This document shows positions 33,765-42,270 of a stretch of DNA of 64,000 nucleotides, one piece after another (the first letter of the stretch is position 1; each line of letters opens with the position of its first letter). The position numbers were made by a program, and so were the translations under genes. The DNA is from a virus, in the IMG/VR virus record IMGVR_UViG_3300009506_000014, positions 1 through 64,000 of that record, one strand, 5' to 3'. The notes beneath the pieces are model-generated. The model was not told where the DNA came from. It saw only the letters and a program-made list of their open reading frames with translations, and did not search any database.

Positions 33765-34987
33765 CGTTCAAATCTCTCCAATTCATCCTCTTGAAATTTT
33801 TGTACTTCGGAAGTCACTCTACTATCGAGTCCACCATATAACAGTAAATCCCTCATATCCAATTCATGTATCCTGTTATATGGTGACTTTCCTTTTTGTT
33901 TCAGATAAGGTGCTATATGCTCATCGTATATTGGCAAGCCTAACTTTGTGAATGCCTGAAAGTTTAATGATGTCACACCGGGTCTGCTATCAAGTATATG
34001 TGCTGTCACCATAGTATCCCAATACCAGTTGTTAGCATCCTTACCAAAAGCGTATCTTGTCCATCGTGACTCAAACTTTATGTTTTGGGCAATCTTTCTG
34101 GCTCTGTTTCTTACCATCTTGAAAAAAGGCTCTTTGACAATATCAGCAAACGGGAAGCTTATTGTCTCCAAGTTGTTCACGCAGACGGAGCAGGTGACTA
34201 TCTCGGCCTTTTCCCTTTCAGGTTTGAGGCAGTTTGATTCATAATCATAAGTAATCTTGTTTCTCTTGTTGTCAAAGTCTTTGGCGATAACTTTCAAAAG
34301 TCTCGCTGCCTTTGACGGATTTGTCAATATCTCAATCTGGCTTTTATAGTCCGGGACTTCCCGGAATGGTTTTGATTTAAGCCTTATTGCTCTTTTGATG
34401 TCACGCACAAACAATCTATTCAATGCCTTGTTGCCCTGCCTGAGTAAATAAGCAGGGTGATAGGTGGGACATATCCAAGCATTCAATCTTTGGCATGGTA
34501 TTTGGAAACTGGCCCATTGACCTATCTTTAAGTCACGCTCTCTGTCTTTGTAGAGCATTCCTATTAATGATTCTACAGCTACACCCCCAAGTAATATGAT
34601 GACATTCGGTTTGAATGTCATGATTTCTTTTACAATATTTGGTCTGCAAGCTTCTATCTGTTCTGTTTTGGGTTTATCGTTAAATGGTGGTCTGCAAGTC
34701 ACGGCATTTGTTCTTCGACAATCTCGGTCGAAGTCAACGCCATGATTGTCAAGAACATATCTGAGCATTTGTCCTGATTCACCTACAAGCTCCAAGCCCT
34801 GCTCATCCTCTTCTTTGCCCGGAGCTTCAGCAATAAAAAGAATCTTCTTTTGTCCCTTGCCATGTGGTTTCATGCATGGTGACAAACATTTCTTATAGAG
34901 CTTACAGAGTCCGCACTTGGCTACCCTGTTCTCCTGTAGCTTGTCACTCATACCCATTTCGGATTTTGAAAAGAAAGCTTTTCTCAT
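33737..34987 (-). CDS. Uracil-DNA glycosylase fused to 3'-5' exonuclease domain
   Basis: 416 aa. Residues 20-210 are a family 4-type UDG: iron-sulfur Cys in KCGLCKLYKKCLSPC (C25, C28, C34, C38), LFIAEAPGKEEDEQG, TCRPPFNDKP and the HPA-type ICPTYHPAYLLRQ. Residues 240-410 are a DnaQ/PolA-like exonuclease: ITYDYESNCLKP (D-x-E), AQNIKFESRW, WDTMVTAHILD and LLLYGGLDSRVT (Y-x3-D-like). The exonuclease should serve the polymerase encoded two genes away. The fusion links uracil removal to proofreading. ATG overlaps the clamp stop (ATGA). Confidence 0.88.
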   Translation of the reverse strand: MRKAFFSKSEMGMSDKLQENRVAKCGLCKLYKKCLSPCMKPHGKGQKKILFIAEAPGKEEDEQGLELVGESGQMLRYVLDNHGVDFDRDCRRTNAVTCRPPFNDKPKTEQIEACRPNIVKEIMTFKPNVIILLGGVAVESLIGMLYKDRERDLKIGQWASFQIPCQRLNAWICPTYHPAYLLRQGNKALNRLFVRDIKRAIRLKSKPFREVPDYKSQIEILTNPSKAARLLKVIAKDFDNKRNKITYDYESNCLKPEREKAEIVTCSVCVNNLETISFPFADIVKEPFFKMVRNRARKIAQNIKFESRWTRYAFGKDANNWYWDTMVTAHILDSRPGVTSLNFQAFTKLGLPIYDEHIAPYLKQKGKSPYNRIHELDMRDLLLYGGLDSRVTSEVQKFQEDELERFERWRQRRLEK

Positions 34988-36009
34988 TTCTTTTTCTTCT
35001 TGACTAAGTGCAGGGCTGAGACATATACAAAATTCTCGCCTGTCACTTTTATTAATCTTTTTGTTACCTCACAACTATCAAATCTTTCAACAATCTGACT
35101 CAATTGTGCAGGATGTATTTTGAATTTTATTGTGTCACCTTTGTAGCTTGCCTTTTTTGCTTCCTTGTATATGCCCCGGTCACCTTTACCTGTAACGATA
35201 ACCTTGCCCATTTCAAGTGTCACAAAGATTTTATTATCCTTTTCATCCAGTTTATCCGAAGCAAAAATCTCTGCACGTTCGGCTGTCTCTTTGATTCCTT
35301 TCGGCAGGATTGTGACTTTGCCCCTCTCTTTCAAGACCTCATCTATCTCCGGGAATGTCTCTTTATATCTCCGGCATGAGAACACAAGCCCTGTCTGGTT
35401 TTTGAATGACACCCATGTATCTGTAATGCCAATGTGTGTCATGTTCAGGGTCACAACAAACTTAACTGCTTCACGCTTAACACTCACATTCTCTTTTATT
35501 TTTGTGGACACTTCATACCTTGCAGCTTCATATCCGTCACAAGCTTCTATATGCTCAGGTGTAATATGAATAATGGTTGCTGTCCCTACAGCGTTCTTTG
35601 CTGTTGTTGCACACTGCTGGACAAGATTTAATCCATCAATGAAATTACCATCAAGCTTGTGCCACTTTGTTGCCACATCAAGATTTTCTTCGATGGGAAG
35701 CAGGAGCTTCCGGGTGACTCTAATACTGCATCTTTTGTTCCTGCCTTTTATCACAAGCTTCTTTTTATCCTCAATGTCAATATCAAGCTCGTCTTCTGTC
35801 AACTTTCTGAGAATGCTCAGAAACAACCGGGCCGGGACAGCAGCTTTGATATCAAGGCTACATTTCATAACACATGCAATCTCTTCGTTGTATGTCATCA
35901 CCATGCCATCCTTAAATACAAAACAGGTGGACTGTTCCACATCATCACGTTCTGCCAATCCAGCAAAAACAGAATCAAGCTCTTTTAATAAATCTTCACG
36001 TTTCACCAT
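34984..36009 (-). CDS. dnaN: DNA sliding clamp (beta subunit-like)
   Basis: 341 aa, near the usual beta-clamp length. Three-domain beta-clamp features include KAAVPARLFLSILRKL, ATIIHITPEHIEACDGYEAA and KVTILPKGIKETAERAEIFA, with a basic C-terminus. It tethers the family A polymerase. A strong hairpin lies immediately upstream. Confidence 0.88.
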   Translation of the reverse strand: MVKREDLLKELDSVFAGLAERDDVEQSTCFVFKDGMVMTYNEEIACVMKCSLDIKAAVPARLFLSILRKLTEDELDIDIEDKKKLVIKGRNKRCSIRVTRKLLLPIEENLDVATKWHKLDGNFIDGLNLVQQCATTAKNAVGTATIIHITPEHIEACDGYEAARYEVSTKIKENVSVKREAVKFVVTLNMTHIGITDTWVSFKNQTGLVFSCRRYKETFPEIDEVLKERGKVTILPKGIKETAERAEIFASDKLDEKDNKIFVTLEMGKVIVTGKGDRGIYKEAKKASYKGDTIKFKIHPAQLSQIVERFDSCEVTKRLIKVTGENFVYVSALHLVKKKKK

Positions 36010-36032
36010 GTCACTATTCCTTTATAAAAAGT

Positions 36033-36119
36033 GTTGGCTCTGCGTCTTGGAGAGGGTGATGAAAAGCCTTTTGCACAGCAAGCCATAGCGAACAAAAGGG
36101 TATGTCACGCAGAGCCAAC
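36033..36119. promoter_or_regulatory. Long perfect hairpin between clamp and wHTH genes
   Basis: GTTGGCTCTGCGT (36033-36045) and ACGCAGAGCCAAC (36107-36119) pair over 13 bp, with an inner CTTTTG/CAAAAG stem. No U-run follows on either strand. It sits in the leader of the clamp gene, so attenuation, RNase processing or mRNA protection are possible. Confidence 0.65.
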
Positions 36120-36132
36120 GAGAAACAAAATG

Positions 36133-36768
36133 TCACGATTTGAATTGTTTTTTGCCTTTCTTGGTAAACTCAAATCGTCCCTTGGCTGTCTTCCTTGCAC
36201 GCCCGGCAGCAATGAGCTTATTCAGATAGTGGTAATAAGAGCCTGTCTCCATGCCAAGGGCTTTGAGAATATATTTGTAGGACAGGGGCTTTTTTGCTTT
36301 AGCCAAGGTAACATTAATCTTATGATAATTTGTTGTCATCTTTTCGCCAAAAGCATCTGTCTCTACCTTCGATTTCTTCTTGGGTGGTGACTTCTTGGTC
36401 TTGGTTTTGGTTTTTTCTTTCTTTGACTTTTTGGTTTTTTCTTTCTTCTCTGCCATTTCTTCTTGTCCTTTCTTTAATTGCTTATCAAATTCTTTTTGTT
36501 CGGCTTTGTCTTTTTCAAACTCGGCCTTTGGAATACGTAATTTAATCTTAGTGACATTATCCTCATCTGCATTGTCAAAGATTTCCTGAATTACTTCATC
36601 AAGCTCTTCATCCCCTGTCCCTGTCTCTTTGCCAAGCCACTGCGGAAGCTTTGCAAGTTTTCTTTTCAGTTTCTTGTTGCTCCAATTTGCCGCATCTTTT
36701 ATATGCAACGCTTCAAAGATACGCAAGGCAATTTTTTTCTTTACTCTAACAATTTGCTGCTCAGCCAT
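36133..36768 (-). CDS. Lys-rich protein with C-terminal winged helix
   Basis: 211 aa from the second ATG (MAEQQIVRVKK). The N-terminal 80 residues are helical (IFEALHIKDAANWSNKKLKRK). A Lys/Glu-rich linker with KKSKKEKTKTKTKKSPPKK follows, then a winged-helix-like domain (LSYKYILKALGMETGSYYHY). Likely DNA binding, perhaps transcriptional or replication-associated. A longer start at 36783 exists. Confidence 0.6.
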   Translation of the reverse strand: MAEQQIVRVKKKIALRIFEALHIKDAANWSNKKLKRKLAKLPQWLGKETGTGDEELDEVIQEIFDNADEDNVTKIKLRIPKAEFEKDKAEQKEFDKQLKKGQEEMAEKKEKTKKSKKEKTKTKTKKSPPKKKSKVETDAFGEKMTTNYHKINVTLAKAKKPLSYKYILKALGMETGSYYHYLNKLIAAGRARKTAKGRFEFTKKGKKQFKS

Positions 36769-36868
36769 AATTAACACCTTCACTTTCTTTTAACTTAATT
36801 TGCTTGTATCTGGACATTAAACTCATTATATTATAGTCGGCTGTCCAAGAAACGTGACCAAAATAATT

Positions 36869-37054
36869 TTATCTGCCAAGGAAATTTTTCAGCTTGGTTG
36901 CTATCTTCATCACACTGTCAATCTGTGTATTCCATCTTGTGTTCATAGCAACGGCTTTAATAAGGGGAAGTGACCTTCCTTCTGTCACTAACTCTTCAAC
37001 AAATTCCCGAACGGTACGCCTATGGATATTGGCTTTTTCCTTTTTTGGTATCAC
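36869..37054 (-). CDS. Small hypothetical protein
   Basis: 61 aa from GTG 37054, which overlaps the upstream stop as GTGA and has AAGGGA upstream; the frame extends to 37111 but that part lies inside the membrane-protein gene. Sequence includes RRTVREFVEELVTEGRSLPL. No family recognised. Confidence 0.5.
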   Translation of the reverse strand: MIPKKEKANIHRRTVREFVEELVTEGRSLPLIKAVAMNTRWNTQIDSVMKIATKLKNFLGR

Positions 37055-37479
37055 TTTGTTGTCCCTTCCATATATTTCTTTGCTTGCAGATTCATCCAAA
37101 CACGCTCCCACTTATCCCTTGTCTCTGTGCCATACTTCCCATCCGCCTCAATTGGATTCTCAGGTTCAAGCTCGTTAAGCTTTTTCTGAATGTCAATCAG
37201 GTTTGGGAATTCAAGAAACACTGCCCTCATATCTTTTACGTATGTCACTTTGGCATTACTTATTGCTACAAGAGCAAAAGCAAGAGCTATAAACAACACC
37301 ATAAGAAGACAAACGATTTCTCCTCTTGTCACTTTTCCTTTACCATAGAATTTTTTGTAGATTCTGCTTTGTCCTTCTTTTCTTAATTTTGCAAACATCT
37401 TATCTGCTTCCATAAAAAGTTTGTCCCCCTCTTGAAACAACTTGTCTACCTCATTAAATAATTCTTTGTCACTGCTCAT
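37051..37479 (-). CDS. Membrane-anchored peptidoglycan-binding-like protein
   Basis: 142 aa. A charged N-terminal helix (1-50) precedes one transmembrane segment (GEIVCLLMVLFIALAFALVA, about 53-72). The C-terminal region IDIQKKLNELEPENP with ADGKYGTETRDKW matches the pattern of peptidoglycan-binding domain 1 (Q-x2-L ... D-G-x-Y/F-G-x-x-T). The N-in topology would place it in the periplasm. It may relate to lysis, adsorption blocking or envelope anchoring of replication. No catalytic lysin domain. Confidence 0.55.
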   Translation of the reverse strand: MSSDKELFNEVDKLFQEGDKLFMEADKMFAKLRKEGQSRIYKKFYGKGKVTRGEIVCLLMVLFIALAFALVAISNAKVTYVKDMRAVFLEFPNLIDIQKKLNELEPENPIEADGKYGTETRDKWERVWMNLQAKKYMEGTTK

Positions 37480-38891
37480 TTTGTTTCCCTTTCAAAAAGA
37501 CAACTTTTCACAGCCGGATTTCCCACAGTGAGACATCCGGCGACATGGACACAAGCCATAGGGTCGAAGTCTTCCTCTCTCAATACTACCCAATTCAGCC
37601 TGTAAAGTCCAAGTCTTTTTTCCTGCTTTGTTCTATTGATTCCAACCATACCTGTGACATGGGCAAGCTTTCTCTTATCGTTGCTGAAGTGTTTCATGCC
37701 TATGGTCTTTGAAGTGTAGCTTGCTGCATCGGATTGTGTAGCGGTCACAACCAAGCAGTGTAGCTCCTGTGACATCCTACGCATCTGTTTCCAAGTTTCA
37801 TCTATTCTGTCCCGGCCATCGAACCCATAATAATTCATATCAAGAATATCGGCGTAGTCAATAATTATAATATCAGGATGCCAACCATTATTAATCCAGC
37901 CTTGTGACATACTCTTAATCTGATTCACATTGATAGATGAGTTAGGGTGTGTTGATACTTTGAGATAGCTATGCTCTGTCCCCATCTTCCTCTTTTGTAT
38001 GGTCTGCATAGCCTTCCAAGCTTTACGCCATGACAAATATTTTTTACTTATCCGCTCTTCGTGTTTAACCTTGGCTATGCCTTTGCGTGACTCTGGTTGC
38101 TTTATCCTTATGGGATACTCATAGGTTTTCGGCTTGATAGGTTTCTTTGCACTTCGGATGCAGAACCGCTTGACCAATTGACGTTCAGACAGGTCACCCA
38201 CTTCAAAGAACGCCACTCTTCTTTTCTGAAGCATTGCCCTGTATGCAAGGTCAATCAACCACCAAGTCTTTCCTCTTTTCTCCGGGCCTAAGAAAGAAAT
38301 AAAACCGTCACGCTCCAAGGCATGTCCGAAAAACTTTCCAAGTGCCCCCGGATACTGCACAAGGATTTCACTTTGATATTCAAACGCTTCCCGGATGACA
38401 TCGGGATTCTGAAAAAGGTCTATCCCCCTGCCCATTCCGATATCAATTGTTCGGTAAGCTTCTATCTTTTGAATTGCTGTGTCAACTTCCCCATCACTTA
38501 TATCATCTTCGATGTCATCAATCATTCGGCTGAGCTTGACTGAATTGAAGTAATGCCTTGCAATATCAAGAGCATAATCGGCATTGATGTTTTCCTGTAG
38601 CTCTTCGTACTCGTCACTTAACTCACTCAGGAAGCTTGCCAAGTGCTTAATCAAATCCTTATCTTTTTTCTTCAAGCTCCAACGCTCAAATATCTCTTCG
38701 ATTTTTGAGCCGGGGGCTTCATTGTATTTGTTGTAATAACGAACACACCATTGACATATCAGGTTAGCTGCGGTACTCTGAAATAAGTCACGGCTGTAAT
38801 ACGTTGCGATGTTTGACAATACATACTTATCAACAATCATCGCAATTAATACTTTTCTTTCTTTATTGTCAACTTTCTTTTTTATCTTCAT
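37476..38891 (-). CDS. DnaB-like replicative helicase
   Basis: 471 aa. A helical N-terminal domain (primase- or loader-interacting) is followed by a RecA-type helicase core: Walker A FLGPEKRGKTWWLIDLA, FFEVGDLSERQLVKR, Walker B IIIIDYADILDM, and VVTATQSDAAS. This is the DnaB/T4 gp41 layout. The primase and initiator genes lie upstream in the same operon. Overlaps the membrane-protein start by 4 bp. Confidence 0.87.
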   Translation of the reverse strand: MKIKKKVDNKERKVLIAMIVDKYVLSNIATYYSRDLFQSTAANLICQWCVRYYNKYNEAPGSKIEEIFERWSLKKKDKDLIKHLASFLSELSDEYEELQENINADYALDIARHYFNSVKLSRMIDDIEDDISDGEVDTAIQKIEAYRTIDIGMGRGIDLFQNPDVIREAFEYQSEILVQYPGALGKFFGHALERDGFISFLGPEKRGKTWWLIDLAYRAMLQKRRVAFFEVGDLSERQLVKRFCIRSAKKPIKPKTYEYPIRIKQPESRKGIAKVKHEERISKKYLSWRKAWKAMQTIQKRKMGTEHSYLKVSTHPNSSINVNQIKSMSQGWINNGWHPDIIIIDYADILDMNYYGFDGRDRIDETWKQMRRMSQELHCLVVTATQSDAASYTSKTIGMKHFSNDKRKLAHVTGMVGINRTKQEKRLGLYRLNWVVLREEDFDPMACVHVAGCLTVGNPAVKSCLFERETK

Positions 38892-38899
38892 AAATACCC

Positions 38900-39007
38900 C
38901 TATAAATACCCCTGTTTTTTAACATCCCTGTAAATAGCCATTAAACCTATACCCAAATATCCTAAAATGAGCCAATTCCAGCCCCACAGAGCCACGAACG
39001 GACTCAT
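38900..39007 (-). CDS. 35-residue membrane protein
   Basis: From ATG 39007: MSPFVALWGWNWLILGYLG followed by IGLMAIYRDVKKQGYL, one transmembrane helix and a positive tail. It starts inside the end of the initiator gene and ends 8 nt before the helicase start. A longer frame to 39181 overlaps the initiator and is unlikely. Function unknown. Confidence 0.45.
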   Translation of the reverse strand: MSPFVALWGWNWLILGYLGIGLMAIYRDVKKQGYL

Positions 39008-39044
39008 TTTAGTACAATGGTAGCCCCTGCCTGATTTTCGGGCC

Positions 39045-40274
39045 TCAGACGGCCTTGTGGAGCTTTTTTTGGTATTGCTTCCAGAGCATTCCATCCCCGG
39101 AATAATCTTCGGATATTTCGGCACATTGTTTTTTGAAATAATCACAATCCACTTTCCATATATATGTTGACAGGTTTCCACTCCATGATTCCCAATTGAT
39201 AATCCGCTTGTGGATATCTGTCAAGTATTGAATTATATATTCCTGCGGTTCATGTAAAGAATCTTCAAGGTGACTGGCAAACATCCGGGTCTGTTTCTTC
39301 AGCTTGTCCTGTAGCTCTGAGTTTGCTTTCAGAAATGCCCGGTAATTCTTAAGAGACTTGGCAACCACTTCAGGCAATTGGCTTGAAGCTCCTTTGGGCC
39401 AAGATAGGTCATCAACTTCTTTCAAGACTATTCTTGCTGTTTTTGTCAACTTGATTTTCTTGACACTTCTTTTCTCTTTGTCGATTCGCATTACATTCTC
39501 AATCATCAGAAACTTGTCCCGGAATGAGATTGCCGAAAAGACATTGGGCACATATCTCTTACCATAATTTTTACACAGCCAGTTCAGGACAGTTTTTATT
39601 CTATCCTTATCAGCACCATCGTCACGGTGAAGCTTCCTGAATTGGCGATGCCACATTTTAATATCTGAGCTTTTGCCGGGACTGATTTTTAACTTGTTGG
39701 CGATGTTGATTCTCTTGTGTAGTCTATTGGCACACTTCCTGTAAAATTTTTCGTTGGACGTCATCACTCTCTCTGTGTCCAACCCTGATGGATTGGACGT
39801 AAGCATTTGTTTATTATTACTATAAGCATTTAAGATACCAGATACCCCTTTGGGTAGTGTATGGCGAATGGGGTATCTGGATTTTTTATGTGAAGAATGC
39901 TGATTTATGTCCTTTGGGACGCGTTTTTGCTCTAATTTTCCAGATACCCCTTTGGGTAGTGTATGGACATAATATTTTACCTTAATATAGTGTCCAATTA
40001 TCCTGTTTTCCGTATCTCTTTTTTTGACATTTTTGATTAGCCCTATATCAATTAATTTCTGCTTGTATTTAGTCACAGTGTCTTTCTTCCATTGCAGTGC
40101 GTTTGAGACATAAGAAGTAGTCACTTTTGGTTGGTTTGTTCTCTGCCAAATAGCAGTATAGTAATAGAAGATATAAAGAGCAATCAAGCGGTCGGGCCTG
40201 TCTTCTTTAAGCAGTATATCCATTGTGGCCTTTGGCAATACAATCGGTCTAAATTCTATGTCATCCGTGACCAT
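39045..40274 (-). CDS. Replication initiator-like winged-helix protein
   Basis: 409 aa. The N-terminal region (LIALYIFYYYTAIWQRTNQP, then VSNALQWKKDTVTKYKQKLID) is a winged helix-turn-helix as in phage replisome organisers. The middle is low in structure and contains DNA repeats. The C-terminal half is helical and basic. Together with adjacent helicase and primase genes this resembles lambda O/P-type or DnaD-type initiation proteins. Assignment is by pattern and neighbourhood. Confidence 0.6.
   Translation of the reverse strand: MVTDDIEFRPIVLPKATMDILLKEDRPDRLIALYIFYYYTAIWQRTNQPKVTTSYVSNALQWKKDTVTKYKQKLIDIGLIKNVKKRDTENRIIGHYIKVKYYVHTLPKGVSGKLEQKRVPKDINQHSSHKKSRYPIRHTLPKGVSGILNAYSNNKQMLTSNPSGLDTERVMTSNEKFYRKCANRLHKRINIANKLKISPGKSSDIKMWHRQFRKLHRDDGADKDRIKTVLNWLCKNYGKRYVPNVFSAISFRDKFLMIENVMRIDKEKRSVKKIKLTKTARIVLKEVDDLSWPKGASSQLPEVVAKSLKNYRAFLKANSELQDKLKKQTRMFASHLEDSLHEPQEYIIQYLTDIHKRIINWESWSGNLSTYIWKVDCDYFKKQCAEISEDYSGDGMLWKQYQKKLHKAV
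39838..39966. repeat. Intragenic repeats, candidate replication origin
   Basis: A 27-bp sequence beginning CCAGATACCCCTTTGGGTAG occurs exactly at 39838-39864 and 39940-39966. An inverted 11-bp copy, GGGGTATCTGG, lies at 39870-39880. Each unit has an internal dyad TACCC-CTTT-GGGTA. Iterons inside an initiator gene are the layout of the lambda origin. Confidence 0.6.
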
Positions 40275-40283
40275 GAATAACTC

Positions 40284-40709
40284 CTAAATACCTAAATTTT
40301 CTGTCTCTATCACTGGTGGATATGTTGGATTTTCAATACATAGATTTATCATCCAATCAATATTATTCATTCTGTATTTTGGTAATTCATTGATACTAAA
40401 AATAGCAGTAATCTGTTTTGTGTCTTTTTTTGTCAGGATAGAAAATGTCTGTAATGAAGTTGAAAAGATAAAAACAGTACCTCCGGGACAAATCATAGTC
40501 ATTTGGTGTTTCCAATTAAAATATTTTCCAAATCCTATTTCCTCTTCTGATTCTCTTTTCATTGCTTCATGTGGTGTCTCTTCTTCTTCAATGTGACCAC
40601 CAATACCATTCCATCGGTTTTGCATCCAAGGGCATGATGCTTGTTGAAGTAAAACTTTTTTATTGTTTTTATCAAATAAAAATCCTAATACGTAATGCTC
40701 TCTTCTCAT
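40284..40709 (-). CDS. Nudix hydrolase
   Basis: 141 aa from ATG 40709 with AAAGGAG upstream. The Nudix box reads GGHIEEEETPHEAMKRES followed by EEEIGF, matching G-x5-E-x7-R-E-x2-E-E-x-G. Such enzymes cleave nucleoside diphosphates linked to other groups, such as 8-oxo-dGTP, ADP-ribose or NAD derivatives. MutT-like length; substrate cannot be told. Sits between primase-side and initiator genes. Confidence 0.9.
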   Translation of the reverse strand: MRREHYVLGFLFDKNNKKVLLQQASCPWMQNRWNGIGGHIEEEETPHEAMKRESEEEIGFGKYFNWKHQMTMICPGGTVFIFSTSLQTFSILTKKDTKQITAIFSINELPKYRMNNIDWMINLCIENPTYPPVIETENLGI

Positions 40710-40735
40710 GGTGACTCCTTTCAATTTATAGATTC

Positions 40736-41083
40736 CTAATGTACTAAGAATCTTGCATTTTCTATATTATGCTCTATGGCATATTTGGCAAACTCCATCA
40801 AAGTTTTTATTGCCCTCTTGACATTACCCTCAGTTGGATTCCAGTAATCACTTCTATCAACATCGTCAATCAATGTATCATATACCATCTTTAATATTGT
40901 GTGACCTTGCTGTGCTGTCAATCCATTAAGCTGTTTGAAATCAAAATGAATAGCATAATTATATGTCACATTAAGCTCAGCCATTTTATGACCACCAACT
41001 ACCTGTGTCCCACCTTCCTGTCTAATTACATCTGTCTCAATTACTTTTTCCGTATTATTGACTAAGCGTATCCACCAACTCAT
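40736..41083 (-). CDS. Conserved phage protein (GG-T, NVTYNY family)
   Basis: 115 aa. The EGGTQVVGGHKMAELNVTYN segment is characteristic of a common small phage protein found near replication genes, followed by helical LTAQQGHTILKMVYDTLID. I know no established activity. RBS and spacing to the primase gene (16 nt) indicate an operon member. Confidence 0.6.
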   Translation of the reverse strand: MSWWIRLVNNTEKVIETDVIRQEGGTQVVGGHKMAELNVTYNYAIHFDFKQLNGLTAQQGHTILKMVYDTLIDDVDRSDYWNPTEGNVKRAIKTLMEFAKYAIEHNIENARFLVH

Positions 41084-41099
41084 GTCATTCTCCTTCCTC

Positions 41100-41978
41100 T
41101 TATAAGTGAAGTAATTTTTTTATTCTGTTTATTTCTTTGTGACTTGCAGAGCCTAAGTCTTTTGAGTCAAGTTCTATGTTATATGTTTCCCCCCGTCTTT
41201 CACTAAGCATACCAAAGAGCTTTGCAGCCATTTTCTGACTTTCTCTGTCACTATCAAAACATATAGCTCTGATAGGATAGTGTGTCATTCGGTTTACCTG
41301 TCCAATCGTCAAGGCAATACCAAAAGTAGCAACAGCCCCCGGCCCGAAACGCCATACATCAATCGGCCCTTCAGTTATGAGTATAGCGTGACGTGCTGCA
41401 TCTTCATTGTAAAGTAAGGTCTTGTGCCTTATCAATTCCTGTTCAGGCTTTGCACTGATATACCGTGACCAATTATCTTCAAGGATGGAACGGCTTGTCC
41501 ATGATACGATTACACCCTGTGATATTATGGGAATGAATAAACTCTGTGACGTTTTCTCATTTGTTTTCTTGATACCCTGAACCTCATACAATTCAGATAT
41601 TATCTTTGGCTTCAGGTCACGTGACCTGATATAATCCTTATGTGATTTTCTTAGGGGGCAAACACCTTTAGGATATAAAAGCTTTGTCCCGGTAAGCTTT
41701 TGTTCAGGTATCCGCCTCACTTTGTCAAGTTGTTTAATCATCGCATAGCATTCCCTCGGTGACATTTGGGTGTGGGCAACCAAGGCATCTACAATAGAGT
41801 GCCTGCCACAATGCCAGCAATGAACAAAGTGACCACTAATTGAATATCCCATGTGATACTTCTTTGTTCCAAGCCCACAAAAGGGACAATCGAATTGAAT
41901 CCATCCCGGCGTTGTATGATGGTGACCTTCCGGGGCTGTTTCAATATTAATTTGGGTTAGTAGTTCCTTGAAATTCAT
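41100..41978 (-). CDS. DNA primase (zinc finger plus Toprim)
   Basis: 292 aa. CHC2-like zinc finger: FDCPFCGLGTKKYHMGY then HFVHCWHCGRHS (residues about 32-62). A Toprim-type core follows: AILITEGPIDVWRFGP with the catalytic Glu and ICFDSDRESQKMAAKLF with D-x-D. It is short compared with DnaG, lacking a helicase-interaction domain. It makes RNA primers for the DnaB-like helicase fork. Confidence 0.85.
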   Translation of the reverse strand: MNFKELLTQINIETAPEGHHHTTPGWIQFDCPFCGLGTKKYHMGYSISGHFVHCWHCGRHSIVDALVAHTQMSPRECYAMIKQLDKVRRIPEQKLTGTKLLYPKGVCPLRKSHKDYIRSRDLKPKIISELYEVQGIKKTNEKTSQSLFIPIISQGVIVSWTSRSILEDNWSRYISAKPEQELIRHKTLLYNEDAARHAILITEGPIDVWRFGPGAVATFGIALTIGQVNRMTHYPIRAICFDSDRESQKMAAKLFGMLSERRGETYNIELDSKDLGSASHKEINRIKKLLHL

Positions 41979-42270
41979 TTTTAATCCTTGTCAATGTATG
42001 TATTCTGCTTTCACTATTCTCTCTCTCTTCTATAAGCAAGGCAAGTATTAATTTCAAGGTTTCTATGTCCCCGGATGCCGATGCTTGAAATGTACTTTGT
42101 TTGACATTTATAACAACTGAGCAGCAATCCTCTATAAGAGCATAGGCGTCCTCTTTTAAGGGACAGCGTCTTGCCAAACCTAAAGTCTGGTTTTTCATTA
42201 TGTTTATTTCATTCAGTATGTCTCTTACTAATTCATTAATCAATTTTTTCTGTTTATCATTCGAGTACAT
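41947..42270 (-). CDS. Small helical protein
   Basis: 107 aa, helical (LINELVRDILNEINIMKNQT, then LKLILALLIEERENSESRIH). AGGAGAAACAAAATG precedes the start, the same leader as several other early genes. Overlaps the primase start by 32 bp. No family recognised. Confidence 0.55.
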   Translation of the reverse strand: MYSNDKQKKLINELVRDILNEINIMKNQTLGLARRCPLKEDAYALIEDCCSVVINVKQSTFQASASGDIETLKLILALLIEERENSESRIHTLTRIKNEFQGTTNPN

